62,163 nt of DNA, taken from IMG/VR virus record IMGVR_UViG_3300013126_004346, positions 1 through 62,163 of that record. The stretch is one strand, 5' to 3'. The notes under the pieces are model-generated. The model saw only the letters and a list, made by a program, of their open reading frames with translations, had not been told where the DNA came from and did not search any database. The position numbers and the translations under genes were made by a program. This document shows positions 48,643 to 57,170 of this stretch, piece after piece. Numbering within the stretch: the first letter of the stretch is position 1; each line of letters opens with the position of its first letter. The stretch comes from a virus.

Positions 48643-49535
48643 ATAACGTATATCAAATATTAACAAATATTGGCTACTCTTTAAAAGATTATGGTCGAGA
48701 GTATAGGACCAAGCCAATCTACAGAGACAGCGATAATGATACTGTATTAAGAATATATAAAGACTCTGGATTTTGGGTGGACTTCAAAGAAAATACTAGC
48801 GGAGATTTACCAAGCTTAATTAAATTAAGTCTTAAACTAAATTCTCATGAAGAAGCAAAAAAATGGTTAAAGGAAAAAAATTTTGCGCCAGTTAATATTA
48901 TTAAAGACAAACCCAAAATAAAAGATAAAAAAATATTCGACAAAGAAGTGCTTACCAAATTAAATCCCGACCATATTTATTGGATAAACCGAGGAATAGA
49001 AGCAGAAGTAATAAAAGAATTCCAAGGCGGAGTAGCTTCTGGTGGTAAAATGAAAAATAGGTATGTCTTTCCAATATTTAATTTAAATAAAGATTTAATT
49101 GGATTTTCTGGAAGAGATATAACCAATCAAAGCAAAATAAAATGGAAACATCTAGGAGACAAAAGCTCTTGGAGTTATCCAAGCCATTTAAATTTAGATA
49201 TTTTAAATGAAAAAAAAGAGATATTTTTAATTGAAAGCATAGGAGATTGTTTGTCTTTATGGCAAAATGATATTAAAAACACGATAGTAACATTTGGTTT
49301 AGAAATAAGCATTTCTGTATTAAATTTACTTCTAAGGATAGATCCGAATAAAATTTATATTGCATTTAATAATGATTCAGAAAAAAATAATGCCGGTAAT
49401 TTTGCAGCAGAAAAAGCAAAAAATAAACTTTTAAGATATTTTGATCGTAATCAAATCGATATAAAATTACCAATTAAAAAAGATTTTGGAGAAATGACGA
49501 AAGAGGAAATTTCAGAATGGAAAACGAAAATTTAA
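48627..49535 (+). CDS. DnaG-like primase with zinc-less N-terminus
   Basis: 302 aa. Residues 20-70 follow the CHC2 zinc-domain pattern (PIYRDSDNDTVLRIYKDSGFWVDFKENTSGDLPSLIKL) but the Cys/His ligands are absent. The middle part (IYWINRGIEAEVIKEFQGGVASGGKMKNRYVFPIFNLNKDLIGFSGRDI) is the RNA polymerase domain. The Toprim part is EIFLIESIGDCLSLW and IYIAFNNDSEKNNAGNFAAEKAKN. It should make primers for the phage Pol III. Confidence 0.85.
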   Translation: MEENINNVYQILTNIGYSLKDYGREYRTKPIYRDSDNDTVLRIYKDSGFWVDFKENTSGDLPSLIKLSLKLNSHEEAKKWLKEKNFAPVNIIKDKPKIKDKKIFDKEVLTKLNPDHIYWINRGIEAEVIKEFQGGVASGGKMKNRYVFPIFNLNKDLIGFSGRDITNQSKIKWKHLGDKSSWSYPSHLNLDILNEKKEIFLIESIGDCLSLWQNDIKNTIVTFGLEISISVLNLLLRIDPNKIYIAFNNDSEKNNAGNFAAEKAKNKLLRYFDRNQIDIKLPIKKDFGEMTKEEISEWKTKI

Positions 49536-50491
49536 AAATATTATCTGCTTCTAGAATAAAAACTCTTGAAACCTGTTCTTGGGTTTATTGGAATAATTAT
49601 CATACTAAAGTCCCACAATCTCAAAATGATGGAGCCTTAAGAGGAACGATTTGTCATACAATATTTGAGCTACTTTTAAGTCCTAAACATAAAAATCATT
49701 TTGATAAGATTATAAAGAAAAATTCTATTAAAGGGAGCAAACCCGTAACTAGACTAGTAAAGCGATTAAAGGCAAAAGTGGGACTAAATGAATCTAATTT
49801 TGAATTACTTGATCAAATGATTTTAGTTGGTTTAAAAAATGATTTTTTTGGAGAGGGCGGTAAAATAGTTAAACCAGAATATTCATTTGAAATTAAAAAT
49901 GATCAGCCCAAATATCATATCAAAGGCTTTATAGATAAACCAATTAAAAAGAAAAAAGAAATGCATATCATTGATTATAAAAGTTCTAAATATAAATTTA
50001 GAGGAGATGATCTTGAAGCAAATTTTCAAGCAATGATGTATAGTTTAGCTAGCAAAAAACTTTGGCCTAAATTAAAACCAATTGTTAAATTTTTATTTTT
50101 AAGATTTCCTAAACAACCAATACAGGAGCTATCTTTTACTGAAGAACAAATTAATGGATTCGAATACTATTTGGAACATATTAATGATTATATTAATAAT
50201 TTCAATGAAGATTCTGCAAAAGCAAATTTTGCTGCCGATAATGAAAAAAATAAATGGATGTGTCAAATCGGGGGATGGAAATGTCCTTATAAAGACCCTT
50301 TCGAATATTACGTAAAATTAAATAAAAATAATGAAATAATTGAAACAAGTTTACAAAATAATTTTAAAGACCTAAGTGGATTTACAGTAGAAAAAAGAAA
50401 ATATCAAGGATGCCCCAAATGGAATACTAATAGTAAACGAAAAGATGAATTTTTAGAAAAAACAAATAAAACAGATGATTTTTTAGATTGA
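49517..50491 (+). CDS. RecB-family PD-(D/E)XK nuclease
   Basis: 324 aa. LSASRIKTLETCSWVYWNNY and LRGTICHTIFELLL (His motif), IKGFIDKPIKKKKEMHIIDYKSSKYKF (D...DYKS catalytic core at about 140-160), then QAMMYSLASKKLWP (QhXXY-like motif). Cys near the ends (CSW, CQIGGWKCPY) could hold a Cas4/AddB-type Fe-S cluster. Likely processes DNA ends in recombination. Confidence 0.83.
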   Translation: MENENLKILSASRIKTLETCSWVYWNNYHTKVPQSQNDGALRGTICHTIFELLLSPKHKNHFDKIIKKNSIKGSKPVTRLVKRLKAKVGLNESNFELLDQMILVGLKNDFFGEGGKIVKPEYSFEIKNDQPKYHIKGFIDKPIKKKKEMHIIDYKSSKYKFRGDDLEANFQAMMYSLASKKLWPKLKPIVKFLFLRFPKQPIQELSFTEEQINGFEYYLEHINDYINNFNEDSAKANFAADNEKNKWMCQIGGWKCPYKDPFEYYVKLNKNNEIIETSLQNNFKDLSGFTVEKRKYQGCPKWNTNSKRKDEFLEKTNKTDDFLD

Positions 50492-50516
50492 TGATATTAA
50501 GTATTTATAGTAAAAT
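50488..50516 (+). promoter_or_regulatory. sigma70-like promoter, -10 six bases before ATG
   Basis: TTGATG (50488-50493, overlapping the nuclease stop), 17-bp spacer, TAAAAT (50511-50516), 6 bases to the ATG at 50523. Drives the split polymerase genes. Confidence 0.5.
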
Positions 50517-50522
50517 CTTAAC

Positions 50523-51287
50523 ATGAATATATTACCTATATTTAAATCTCATTACAGTATAGGCAGATCAATTTTGACTTTGGAGGACGAGGAGTATTCT
50601 GAGAAATATCCAGATTCAATAATTCAAATTGCAAAAGATAATAATTTCAAAACATTATATCTTGTAGAAGATAATATGACGTCCTTTTTACAAGCTTATA
50701 CAAATACTAAAAAATATAATATAAATTTAAGGTATGGATTAAGATTAACTATAACAGATAATATTTTAGAAAAAAAAGAAGATAATAAAAACAAAAACTC
50801 TAAAGTAATAATATTTTTTAAAAATGATAAAGGATACAGAAAGCTTATAAAATTATTTAGCATCGCCGCAAAAGAGGGTTTTTACTACGAACCAAGAATT
50901 GATTATAAAACTCTAAAGGAAAATTGGTCTGACGAAGATCTTTTGTTATGCATTCCTTTTTATGATTCTTTTATATTTAACAATCTTTTAAGAGGATATC
51001 TATGTATGCCTGAAATAGAATTTACCAAGCCTATTTTCTTTTTAGAAGAAAATGAAATGCCTTTTGATAAACTTTTAAGAAATAAAGTAATAGAATATAC
51101 AGAAAAAAATAAATGCGATACAATCGAAGTAAAAAGTATATATTATAAATTAAGAAAAGATTTTAAATCATATCTGACTTTTAGATGTATTAATTCTAGA
51201 ACAACTTTAAATAAACCTGAATTAGAACACATGACTAGTACGGAATTTTGTTTTGAAAATTGGTTGGAGAAAACTAAACATGGATGA
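50523..51287 (+). CDS. Pol III alpha PHP-like N-terminal domain as a separate protein
   Basis: 254 aa. FKSHYSIGRSILTLEDEE...SIIQIAKDNNFKTLYLVEDNM, NLRYGLRLTIT and FFKNDKGYRKLIKLFSIAAKEGFYYEPRIDYKTLKE reproduce the PHP domain at the start of DnaE/PolC. The HxH metal motif is reduced (SHYS), so the domain is probably catalytically dead and structural. It ends where DnaE would continue, followed by the exonuclease gene. It would assemble with the polymerase encoded at 52113. Confidence 0.8.
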   Translation: MNILPIFKSHYSIGRSILTLEDEEYSEKYPDSIIQIAKDNNFKTLYLVEDNMTSFLQAYTNTKKYNINLRYGLRLTITDNILEKKEDNKNKNSKVIIFFKNDKGYRKLIKLFSIAAKEGFYYEPRIDYKTLKENWSDEDLLLCIPFYDSFIFNNLLRGYLCMPEIEFTKPIFFLEENEMPFDKLLRNKVIEYTEKNKCDTIEVKSIYYKLRKDFKSYLTFRCINSRTTLNKPELEHMTSTEFCFENWLEKTKHG

Positions 51288-51918
51288 GCATTTATTAAGA
51301 TATAATAAAAATAAAACATTTGTTTTAATCGATTTTGAAACATTCAATCTTTGTTTGAACTTTTGTCATAACTTGCCTTGGCAAGTAGGCATGATTAAAG
51401 CAAAAGGAGATTTTAAAGTAGATAATAAAAATTTTTATATTAATTGGGATACTGATTTAAAAATTAGTCAAGATGCAGCAAGAATCACGAGATATGATCA
51501 CAAGAAAGTAGAAAAACAAGGTTTAGATGTAAAAGATGCGTTTCCAACAATAAAGGATTGGTTAGATCATGCAGATTATATTATCGGGCATAATGTTTTA
51601 GGATTTGATGTTTATTTAATTAAAGAACTTTATAAATCCATGAATTGTCATTGGGATCATCTTTTAAATAAAATAATTGATACAAATTGTATTGCAAGAG
51701 GAATAAAATATAATATTCCATACAAGAAAGAAGAAAATCTTTTAGAATATCAATATAAAATATATCATACCAAAAGAAAAGACGTAAAAAGTTCTTTAAC
51801 AGTTTTAGGAAAAGAAAATGGTATAGAGCACGACTACGAAAGGCTTCATGACGCTTTAAATGATCTTGACTTGAATTTAAAAATATGGAATAAATTAAAA
51901 TGGCAGGTAAATATTTAA
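51280..51918 (+). CDS. DnaQ-like 3'-5' proofreading exonuclease
   Basis: 212 aa from the ATG at 51280, which overlaps the PHP gene's stop region. Exo motifs: FVLIDFETFN (Exo I, D and E), YIIGHNVLGFDVYLI (Exo II) and ERLHDALNDLDLN (Exo III with HxxxxD). The position between PHP and polymerase genes matches the exonuclease inserted within the PHP region of PolC. It should proofread for the phage replicase. Confidence 0.88.
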   Translation: MDEHLLRYNKNKTFVLIDFETFNLCLNFCHNLPWQVGMIKAKGDFKVDNKNFYINWDTDLKISQDAARITRYDHKKVEKQGLDVKDAFPTIKDWLDHADYIIGHNVLGFDVYLIKELYKSMNCHWDHLLNKIIDTNCIARGIKYNIPYKKEENLLEYQYKIYHTKRKDVKSSLTVLGKENGIEHDYERLHDALNDLDLNLKIWNKLKWQVNI

Positions 51919-51919
51919 T

Positions 51920-52120
51920 ATGGCTTCATTAGATGACATTTATGATATTGTTGAAAAAATGGATAAATCTAATATAGAATATCTATTGATAACTATTCAA
52001 AAAGGTAAAAAGAATGGTAAGGCGGATGTGTTCTATAATTTAAATGATAAAAATTCTTTTAAGGTATTAGCCCAAGGGTTAAAAGCTTTTCAAGATCAAA
52101 TAGATAAAGAAAATGATTGA
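51920..52120 (+). CDS. small protein between exonuclease and polymerase genes
   Basis: 66 aa, MASLDDIYDIVEKMDKSNIEYLLITIQKGKKNGKADVFYNLNDKNSFKVLAQGLKAF. Alpha/beta, charged. The last 8 bases overlap the polymerase gene. It may be a small replisome subunit, by position only; no family recognised. Confidence 0.6.
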   Translation: MASLDDIYDIVEKMDKSNIEYLLITIQKGKKNGKADVFYNLNDKNSFKVLAQGLKAFQDQIDKEND

Positions 52121-54674
52121 TTTAAAAAATTTCGATAAAAATTTTGCCAATATAGATCTTCCTCTTCATGGAGTAAGATTGCCAGAATTTGAAATATCTA
52201 ATCACTACAAACATAAACTTGAAATTAGTGAAGATTCATCAAATTATGACTTCCTAAGAGCACTAGCTTTAAAAAAATTCAAAGAATTAAATGTAAAGAA
52301 GAATTCGGACGAATATAAGAAATATATAGATAGAGCAAAACATGAGCTAGAAACTATTAAAGAATTAGAGTTTGTTGACTATATTTTATTAGTTTGGCAT
52401 GTTATTAATTATTGTAAAGAAAATAATATACCAGTAGGGCTAGGTAGAGGTTCAGCCGCTGGATCCTTAATCTTATATTTAATCGGAGTTACGAATATAG
52501 ACCCAGTAAAATATGACCTTTATTTTGAAAGATTTATATCCAAGATTCGCGCTAAAAAGCAGGTTGTTGATGGAATAACCTATTTAGATGGTAGTTTGAT
52601 GTGTGACGTTGATTTGGATATTTGTTATTATAATAGACATAAAGTACTTCAATATCTAGAAGATAAGTTTAAGGGCAAAACGAGTAAAATTTTAACTTTA
52701 AATACTTTAAGTGGTAAATTATTAATAAAAGAATGTGGAAAAATAATTGGAGAAAAAACAGATCAAGAAATGACCGAAATCTCATCTTTAATACCTAAGA
52801 TATTTGGTCAAGTGAAAGATATTGAAGAAGCTTACGCAGAGGTCTCAAAATTTAAAGAATGGTGTGATCAAAATAAAGAAATATATGAAATAGCTTTAAA
52901 ATTAAGAAATTTAATTAAAAATAAAGGAGTTCATCCTTCTGGTGTATTACTTTCTCATAGCGAATTAGAATCTGCATGTCCAACCGAATTTTCTAGTGAT
53001 AAAGAGCCAGTTTCAAGTTTTGATATGAATTGGGCAAGTTTATTTAATATTAAATTAGATATTTTAGGACTTAGAAGCGTTTCGGTAGTGGATGATGTTT
53101 GTAAGAACATTAATATAAAATTACAAGATATAAATTTGAACGATGAATCTATTTATAGAAATTTACAAGATTTAAGAAGTCCTCACGGCCTGTTCCAAAT
53201 TGAAGCGGAAACTAATTTCAGAGTTTGCCAAAAAGTTAAACCAAAAAATTTAGAAGAGTTAAGTGGCGTATTAGCTTTGGCTAGACCTGGCGCACTTCAA
53301 TTTGTAGAAAAATATGCAAAACATACTAACACAGACGAATATGAAACCATCCATCCATTTTTTGATGATATTCTTAAACATACTGGCGGCGTTGCGCTTT
53401 ATCAAGAGCAATTGATGCAAATGGCGCATAAAATTGGATTTACTTTAGATGAAGCAGAAATCTTAAGAAGAATTGTAGGTAAGAAAAAAACTGACGAAAT
53501 TAAAGCTTGGCAGAAAAAAATTGAATTAAAAATAAAACAAAATAAACTACCAAAAGAAGTTGGAGATATTCTATGGAAAATTTTGGAAGATTCTGCAAAT
53601 TATTCTTTTAATAAATCCCACTCAATAGCTTATGCGGCTTTGGCAGCTATTACAATTTATTTAAAATTCAACTACCCACAACAATTCTTTTTATCTTTAC
53701 TAAAGATGACTAGACATGAGCCAGATCCTATTGGCGAAATTTCTAAAATACAACAAGAGATGGCTGCATTTGGAATTAAGCTTTTAAAACCTCATATTAT
53801 TAAATCCGAAATGGACTTTTCGATCGAAGGAAATGATATTAGATTTGGCTTGCTTTCAGTAAAAGGCATTTCTGATAAATCAATAGAAAAATTAAATAGT
53901 TTCAGAAATAAATACTCTAATAAATTTGAAATATTTCAAGCCGCAGAAGAAGCAGATCTTAACATAGGAGTTCTATCTTCTCTTATTCAAGCTGGAGCTT
54001 TAACAGGATTTAAGCAATCAAGATCAAAAGTTGTTTTAGAGGCACAGCTTTGGAACATATTAAAAATGAATGAAAAGAAATATTGCATAGCTTTTGCTGA
54101 TAAGTTTGATTATGATCTAATTAAAATTATAAAACACCTAAATACCTTTACTGACGAAAAAGGCAAAGTTATTATAAAAAGCGCTAGATTAGAGACTATT
54201 AAAAAGAAATATGAACCATACTTAAAAATATATAATCAAAATAGCAAAAGCGAAGGATTTGCAAACTGGTATTACGAAAAAAGACTTTTAGGATATTCAT
54301 ATGAAAAATCTTTAAAAGAAATATTTAAAGAAAAAAGAGAAAACTTAATGTCTGTAAGTGAGATATTAGACTCGCCAATTAATTCAAAAGTTGCATTAGT
54401 AGGAGAAGTATATGAAGTATATTCTGGAGTTTCTAAAAATGAAAAAAAGACTAGATTTCTTAAACTTAAAGTATCAGACGAAACAGCAATGATTAATGTA
54501 CTACTATTTAATGATTATATTGATAATAATAGAACTTTAAATAATAAGAACTATGAAGAAAATAATATAGTTATAGTAAAAGGAACAAAAAAAGATGATT
54601 GCATATTTGCAGACATAGCGGCTATTCAAGATAATCAGATATTTATGAAATTAAGCGAAGTAAAAAATATTTGA
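52113..54674 (+). CDS. dnaE: DNA polymerase III alpha catalytic subunit lacking PHP domain
   Basis: 853 aa. The palm has GLGRGSAAGSLILYLIGVTNIDP (about 107-130), catalytic Asp pair in CDVDLDI (about 165), and the third Asp in KLDILGLRSVSVV (about 314). Fingers and later motifs: HGLFQIE, LALARPGALQFVEKY, GVALYQEQLMQMAHKIGFT, FNKSHSIAYAALAA. A HhH region (FGLLSVKGISDKSIEKL, about 583-600) and a C-terminal OB fold (about 755-845) follow. The PHP domain is supplied by the protein encoded at 50523. No beta-clamp peptide was identified with confidence. Confidence 0.93.
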   Translation: MIDLKNFDKNFANIDLPLHGVRLPEFEISNHYKHKLEISEDSSNYDFLRALALKKFKELNVKKNSDEYKKYIDRAKHELETIKELEFVDYILLVWHVINYCKENNIPVGLGRGSAAGSLILYLIGVTNIDPVKYDLYFERFISKIRAKKQVVDGITYLDGSLMCDVDLDICYYNRHKVLQYLEDKFKGKTSKILTLNTLSGKLLIKECGKIIGEKTDQEMTEISSLIPKIFGQVKDIEEAYAEVSKFKEWCDQNKEIYEIALKLRNLIKNKGVHPSGVLLSHSELESACPTEFSSDKEPVSSFDMNWASLFNIKLDILGLRSVSVVDDVCKNINIKLQDINLNDESIYRNLQDLRSPHGLFQIEAETNFRVCQKVKPKNLEELSGVLALARPGALQFVEKYAKHTNTDEYETIHPFFDDILKHTGGVALYQEQLMQMAHKIGFTLDEAEILRRIVGKKKTDEIKAWQKKIELKIKQNKLPKEVGDILWKILEDSANYSFNKSHSIAYAALAAITIYLKFNYPQQFFLSLLKMTRHEPDPIGEISKIQQEMAAFGIKLLKPHIIKSEMDFSIEGNDIRFGLLSVKGISDKSIEKLNSFRNKYSNKFEIFQAAEEADLNIGVLSSLIQAGALTGFKQSRSKVVLEAQLWNILKMNEKKYCIAFADKFDYDLIKIIKHLNTFTDEKGKVIIKSARLETIKKKYEPYLKIYNQNSKSEGFANWYYEKRLLGYSYEKSLKEIFKEKRENLMSVSEILDSPINSKVALVGEVYEVYSGVSKNEKKTRFLKLKVSDETAMINVLLFNDYIDNNRTLNNKNYEENNIVIVKGTKKDDCIFADIAAIQDNQIFMKLSEVKNI

Positions 54675-54699
54675 CATAACATTAAATATATAATAATAT
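54671..54699 (+). promoter_or_regulatory. sigma70-like promoter close to ATG
   Basis: TTGACA (54671-54676, overlapping the dnaE stop), 17-bp spacer, TAATAT (54694-54699), 9 bases to the ATG at 54709. Confidence 0.6.
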
Positions 54700-54708
54700 T
54701 CAATATAT

Positions 54709-55248
54709 ATGATATCATTTTATAAACCTAATAGTAAAAATACTGGAACAGCTTGTAGTTTTTCAGTTAATCCTAAAGACGAATCAATTTGGAGTTCTTT
54801 AATTAAACAAAGCTCTTGGAATGAATCTAAGAAAATAGGATCTTTTTCTGAAAATCAAAATAATCCAAGTAAAAGTGTTAAAATTAAATTTTCTTTAACA
54901 GAAGCAGCCGGTATTTTAGATGCTTTAGAAAGGAATTCTGAATTCTCTGCATATCATACATCAGACAAACAAGTAACAAGAATTAAACTAGCGCCTTATA
55001 TCAAAGACGCGAAACAAGTAGGATATTCATATATGGTATCTAAAGAAGATAAACAGAATAGCGAAAATAAACAAGCATACCTTATAGGTTTTTATTTTAA
55101 TGAAGCAAGGCTTTTGAAAGAATTTTTAAGTTATGCATTAACTTCTGTATTTGATTCTCAAAGAGTAGAAATGATTAAAAAATTAAAAAATTCAAATAAA
55201 GAGAATAAAAATGTAGCTACAGAAACCGAAGATGCAGATCTTTGGTAG
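54709..55248 (+). CDS. putative single-stranded DNA-binding protein, whirly-like
   Basis: 179 aa. KSVKIKFSLTEAAGILDALERNSEFSAYHTSDKQVTRIKLAPY followed by GYSYMVSK and a helical LLKEFLSYAL segment is the strand-strand-helix order of PC4/whirly-type ssDNA-binding phage proteins. The end (TETEDADLW) is a short acidic tail with a terminal aromatic, like SSB tails that bind partners. Position after the replicase fits. Strong own promoter suggests high expression. Confidence 0.6.
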   Translation: MISFYKPNSKNTGTACSFSVNPKDESIWSSLIKQSSWNESKKIGSFSENQNNPSKSVKIKFSLTEAAGILDALERNSEFSAYHTSDKQVTRIKLAPYIKDAKQVGYSYMVSKEDKQNSENKQAYLIGFYFNEARLLKEFLSYALTSVFDSQRVEMIKKLKNSNKENKNVATETEDADLW

Positions 55249-55250
55249 TA

Positions 55251-57170
55251 ATGAAAAAGAAAAAGATTTTATATCAATCTGACTTTAGTTTAGCTAAAAC
55301 TGGATTTGGTAGATCTTGTAGAGCTATACTTGCGTATTTACATAAAACTGGTAAATATGAAGTCGTAAATTATGCTTGTGGATTACAATATTCTCATCCA
55401 GAACTTAAAAAAACTCCTTGGAAATCAATTGGGTCTTTACCAGATAATCCTCAAGAAATAGAACAATTAAACAAAGATCCACATTTAGGCAGACTAGCAG
55501 GATACGGAGGTTACTATCTTGATAAAGTTATATCTGAAGAAAAACCAGATGTCTATATTGCTGTCCAAGATATTTGGGGGATAGATTTTGCTATACCAAA
55601 AAAATGGTTTAATAAAACAAATTCAGTTTTATGGACCACATTAGATTCACTTCCAATATTACCTTCAGCGGTAGAAGCTGCAAAAAAAGTAAAAAATTAT
55701 TGGATATGGAGTGATTTTGCCACTAAAGCATTAAATGATATGGGGTATTCAAATGTAAAAACCGTTCATGGTCCACTTGAAACTAAAAATTTTTACCGTT
55801 TAGAAGAATCCGAAAGACAAAATCTTAGAAAAAAATTTAGAATTCCATTAGATGCATTTATAATAGGATTTGTATTTAGAAACCAACTTAGGAAAAGCGT
55901 TCCAAATTTATTAGAAGGATATGCTCTTTGGAAAAGATCTAATCCAAGTATTAAAAATACTTTTTTACTTTTGCATACCCATTGGAGCGAAGGTTGGAAT
56001 ATTTATAAATTAGCCGAAGAATATAATATTCCTAAAAATGAAATTCTAACTACTTATGTATGCAAAAAATGTTTAAATTATGAAGTCAAGCCTTTTCAAG
56101 GTCAAGACTTAGATTGTCCAATATGCGGAGAAAAAAAGGGGCAGATTACAACTAACGTAGGATTGGGGGTTACAGAAGATCAATTAAATGAAGTATATAA
56201 TCTTATGGATGTATACTGTCATCCTTTTACAAGCGGTGGTCAAGAGATACCCATACAAGAAGCAAAGTTAACGGAACTAATTACATTAGTTACTAATTAT
56301 TCTTGTGGAGAAGAAATGTGTAAAGAAGAAGCTGCCAGTTTTCCATTGGAATGGAGTGAATACAGAGAGCATGGAACAGAATTTATTAAAGCATCCACAA
56401 AACCCAACTCAATAGCCAAACAACTTAATAAAGTATATAATATGACTCCATTTAAGAGAAGAGAAATGGGGAAGAAAGCTAGAGAATGGACGATAGAAAA
56501 TTTTTCGGTTGAAACGATTGGAAAATTTATTGAAGATTTTATAGATAATTCACCAGAAATAAATTATGATTTTGATTTAAACAAAGAAGATCAAAAAGAT
56601 CCATATATTCAAATAGAAAATATAAAAGAAGATTCGGCGTGGATTTCTCAATTATATCATAAAATTTTAAAATTAGCAGAAATAGACGAAAATGATGATG
56701 GACATAAACATTGGATGGAACAACTTAGAAAGGGAGCGAAAAGAGAAGATGTAGAAAGATATTTTAGAGAAGTAGCTTTAAAAGAAAATGAAAAAAATAA
56801 ACAACAGTCATTTGAAGATATTTTAGATAAGGATGACGAAGGCAAAAGAATATTATATGTTATGCCTGAGAGCGCTGGAGATGTTTTTATGGTGACTTCT
56901 TTATTCGAAAGTTTAAAAGAAACTTATCCAGAATACAATTTATATGTTGCTACAAAAAATCAATTTTTCCCTATATTAGAAGGAAACCCTTATATTCATA
57001 AAGTAATTTCTTATATTCCTCAAATGGATCAACTTTTATGGTTAGAAGGATTTGGTAATCATAAAGGATATTTTGATATAGCTTTTATTCCATTTGTAAA
57101 TACTCAAAGAATATTAACTTATATACATAATGGAAAAGATAGAATTGCTTTTAATTTGGAGAAAAAATGA
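55251..57170 (+). CDS. multidomain glycosyltransferase: GT4 with zinc ribbon, DUF4214-like and GT9 N-half
   Basis: 639 aa from the ATG at 55251. Residues 1-430 are a GT4-type GT-B enzyme (SLAKTGFGRSCRAILAYL; IIGFVFRNQLRKSVPNLLEGY; VYCHPFTSGGQEIPIQEAKL). A zinc ribbon (CKKC at about 270, CPIC at about 290) is inserted between its two donor-domain parts. Residues about 480-515 (DDGHKHWMEQLRKGAKREDVERYFREVAL) resemble DUF4214. Residues about 525-639 (RILYVMPESAGDVFMVTSLFESLKETYP) are the N-terminal half of a family 9 enzyme whose other half is the next gene. Acceptor may be a virion protein. Confidence 0.75.
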   Translation: MKKKKILYQSDFSLAKTGFGRSCRAILAYLHKTGKYEVVNYACGLQYSHPELKKTPWKSIGSLPDNPQEIEQLNKDPHLGRLAGYGGYYLDKVISEEKPDVYIAVQDIWGIDFAIPKKWFNKTNSVLWTTLDSLPILPSAVEAAKKVKNYWIWSDFATKALNDMGYSNVKTVHGPLETKNFYRLEESERQNLRKKFRIPLDAFIIGFVFRNQLRKSVPNLLEGYALWKRSNPSIKNTFLLLHTHWSEGWNIYKLAEEYNIPKNEILTTYVCKKCLNYEVKPFQGQDLDCPICGEKKGQITTNVGLGVTEDQLNEVYNLMDVYCHPFTSGGQEIPIQEAKLTELITLVTNYSCGEEMCKEEAASFPLEWSEYREHGTEFIKASTKPNSIAKQLNKVYNMTPFKRREMGKKAREWTIENFSVETIGKFIEDFIDNSPEINYDFDLNKEDQKDPYIQIENIKEDSAWISQLYHKILKLAEIDENDDGHKHWMEQLRKGAKREDVERYFREVALKENEKNKQQSFEDILDKDDEGKRILYVMPESAGDVFMVTSLFESLKETYPEYNLYVATKNQFFPILEGNPYIHKVISYIPQMDQLLWLEGFGNHKGYFDIAFIPFVNTQRILTYIHNGKDRIAFNLEKK

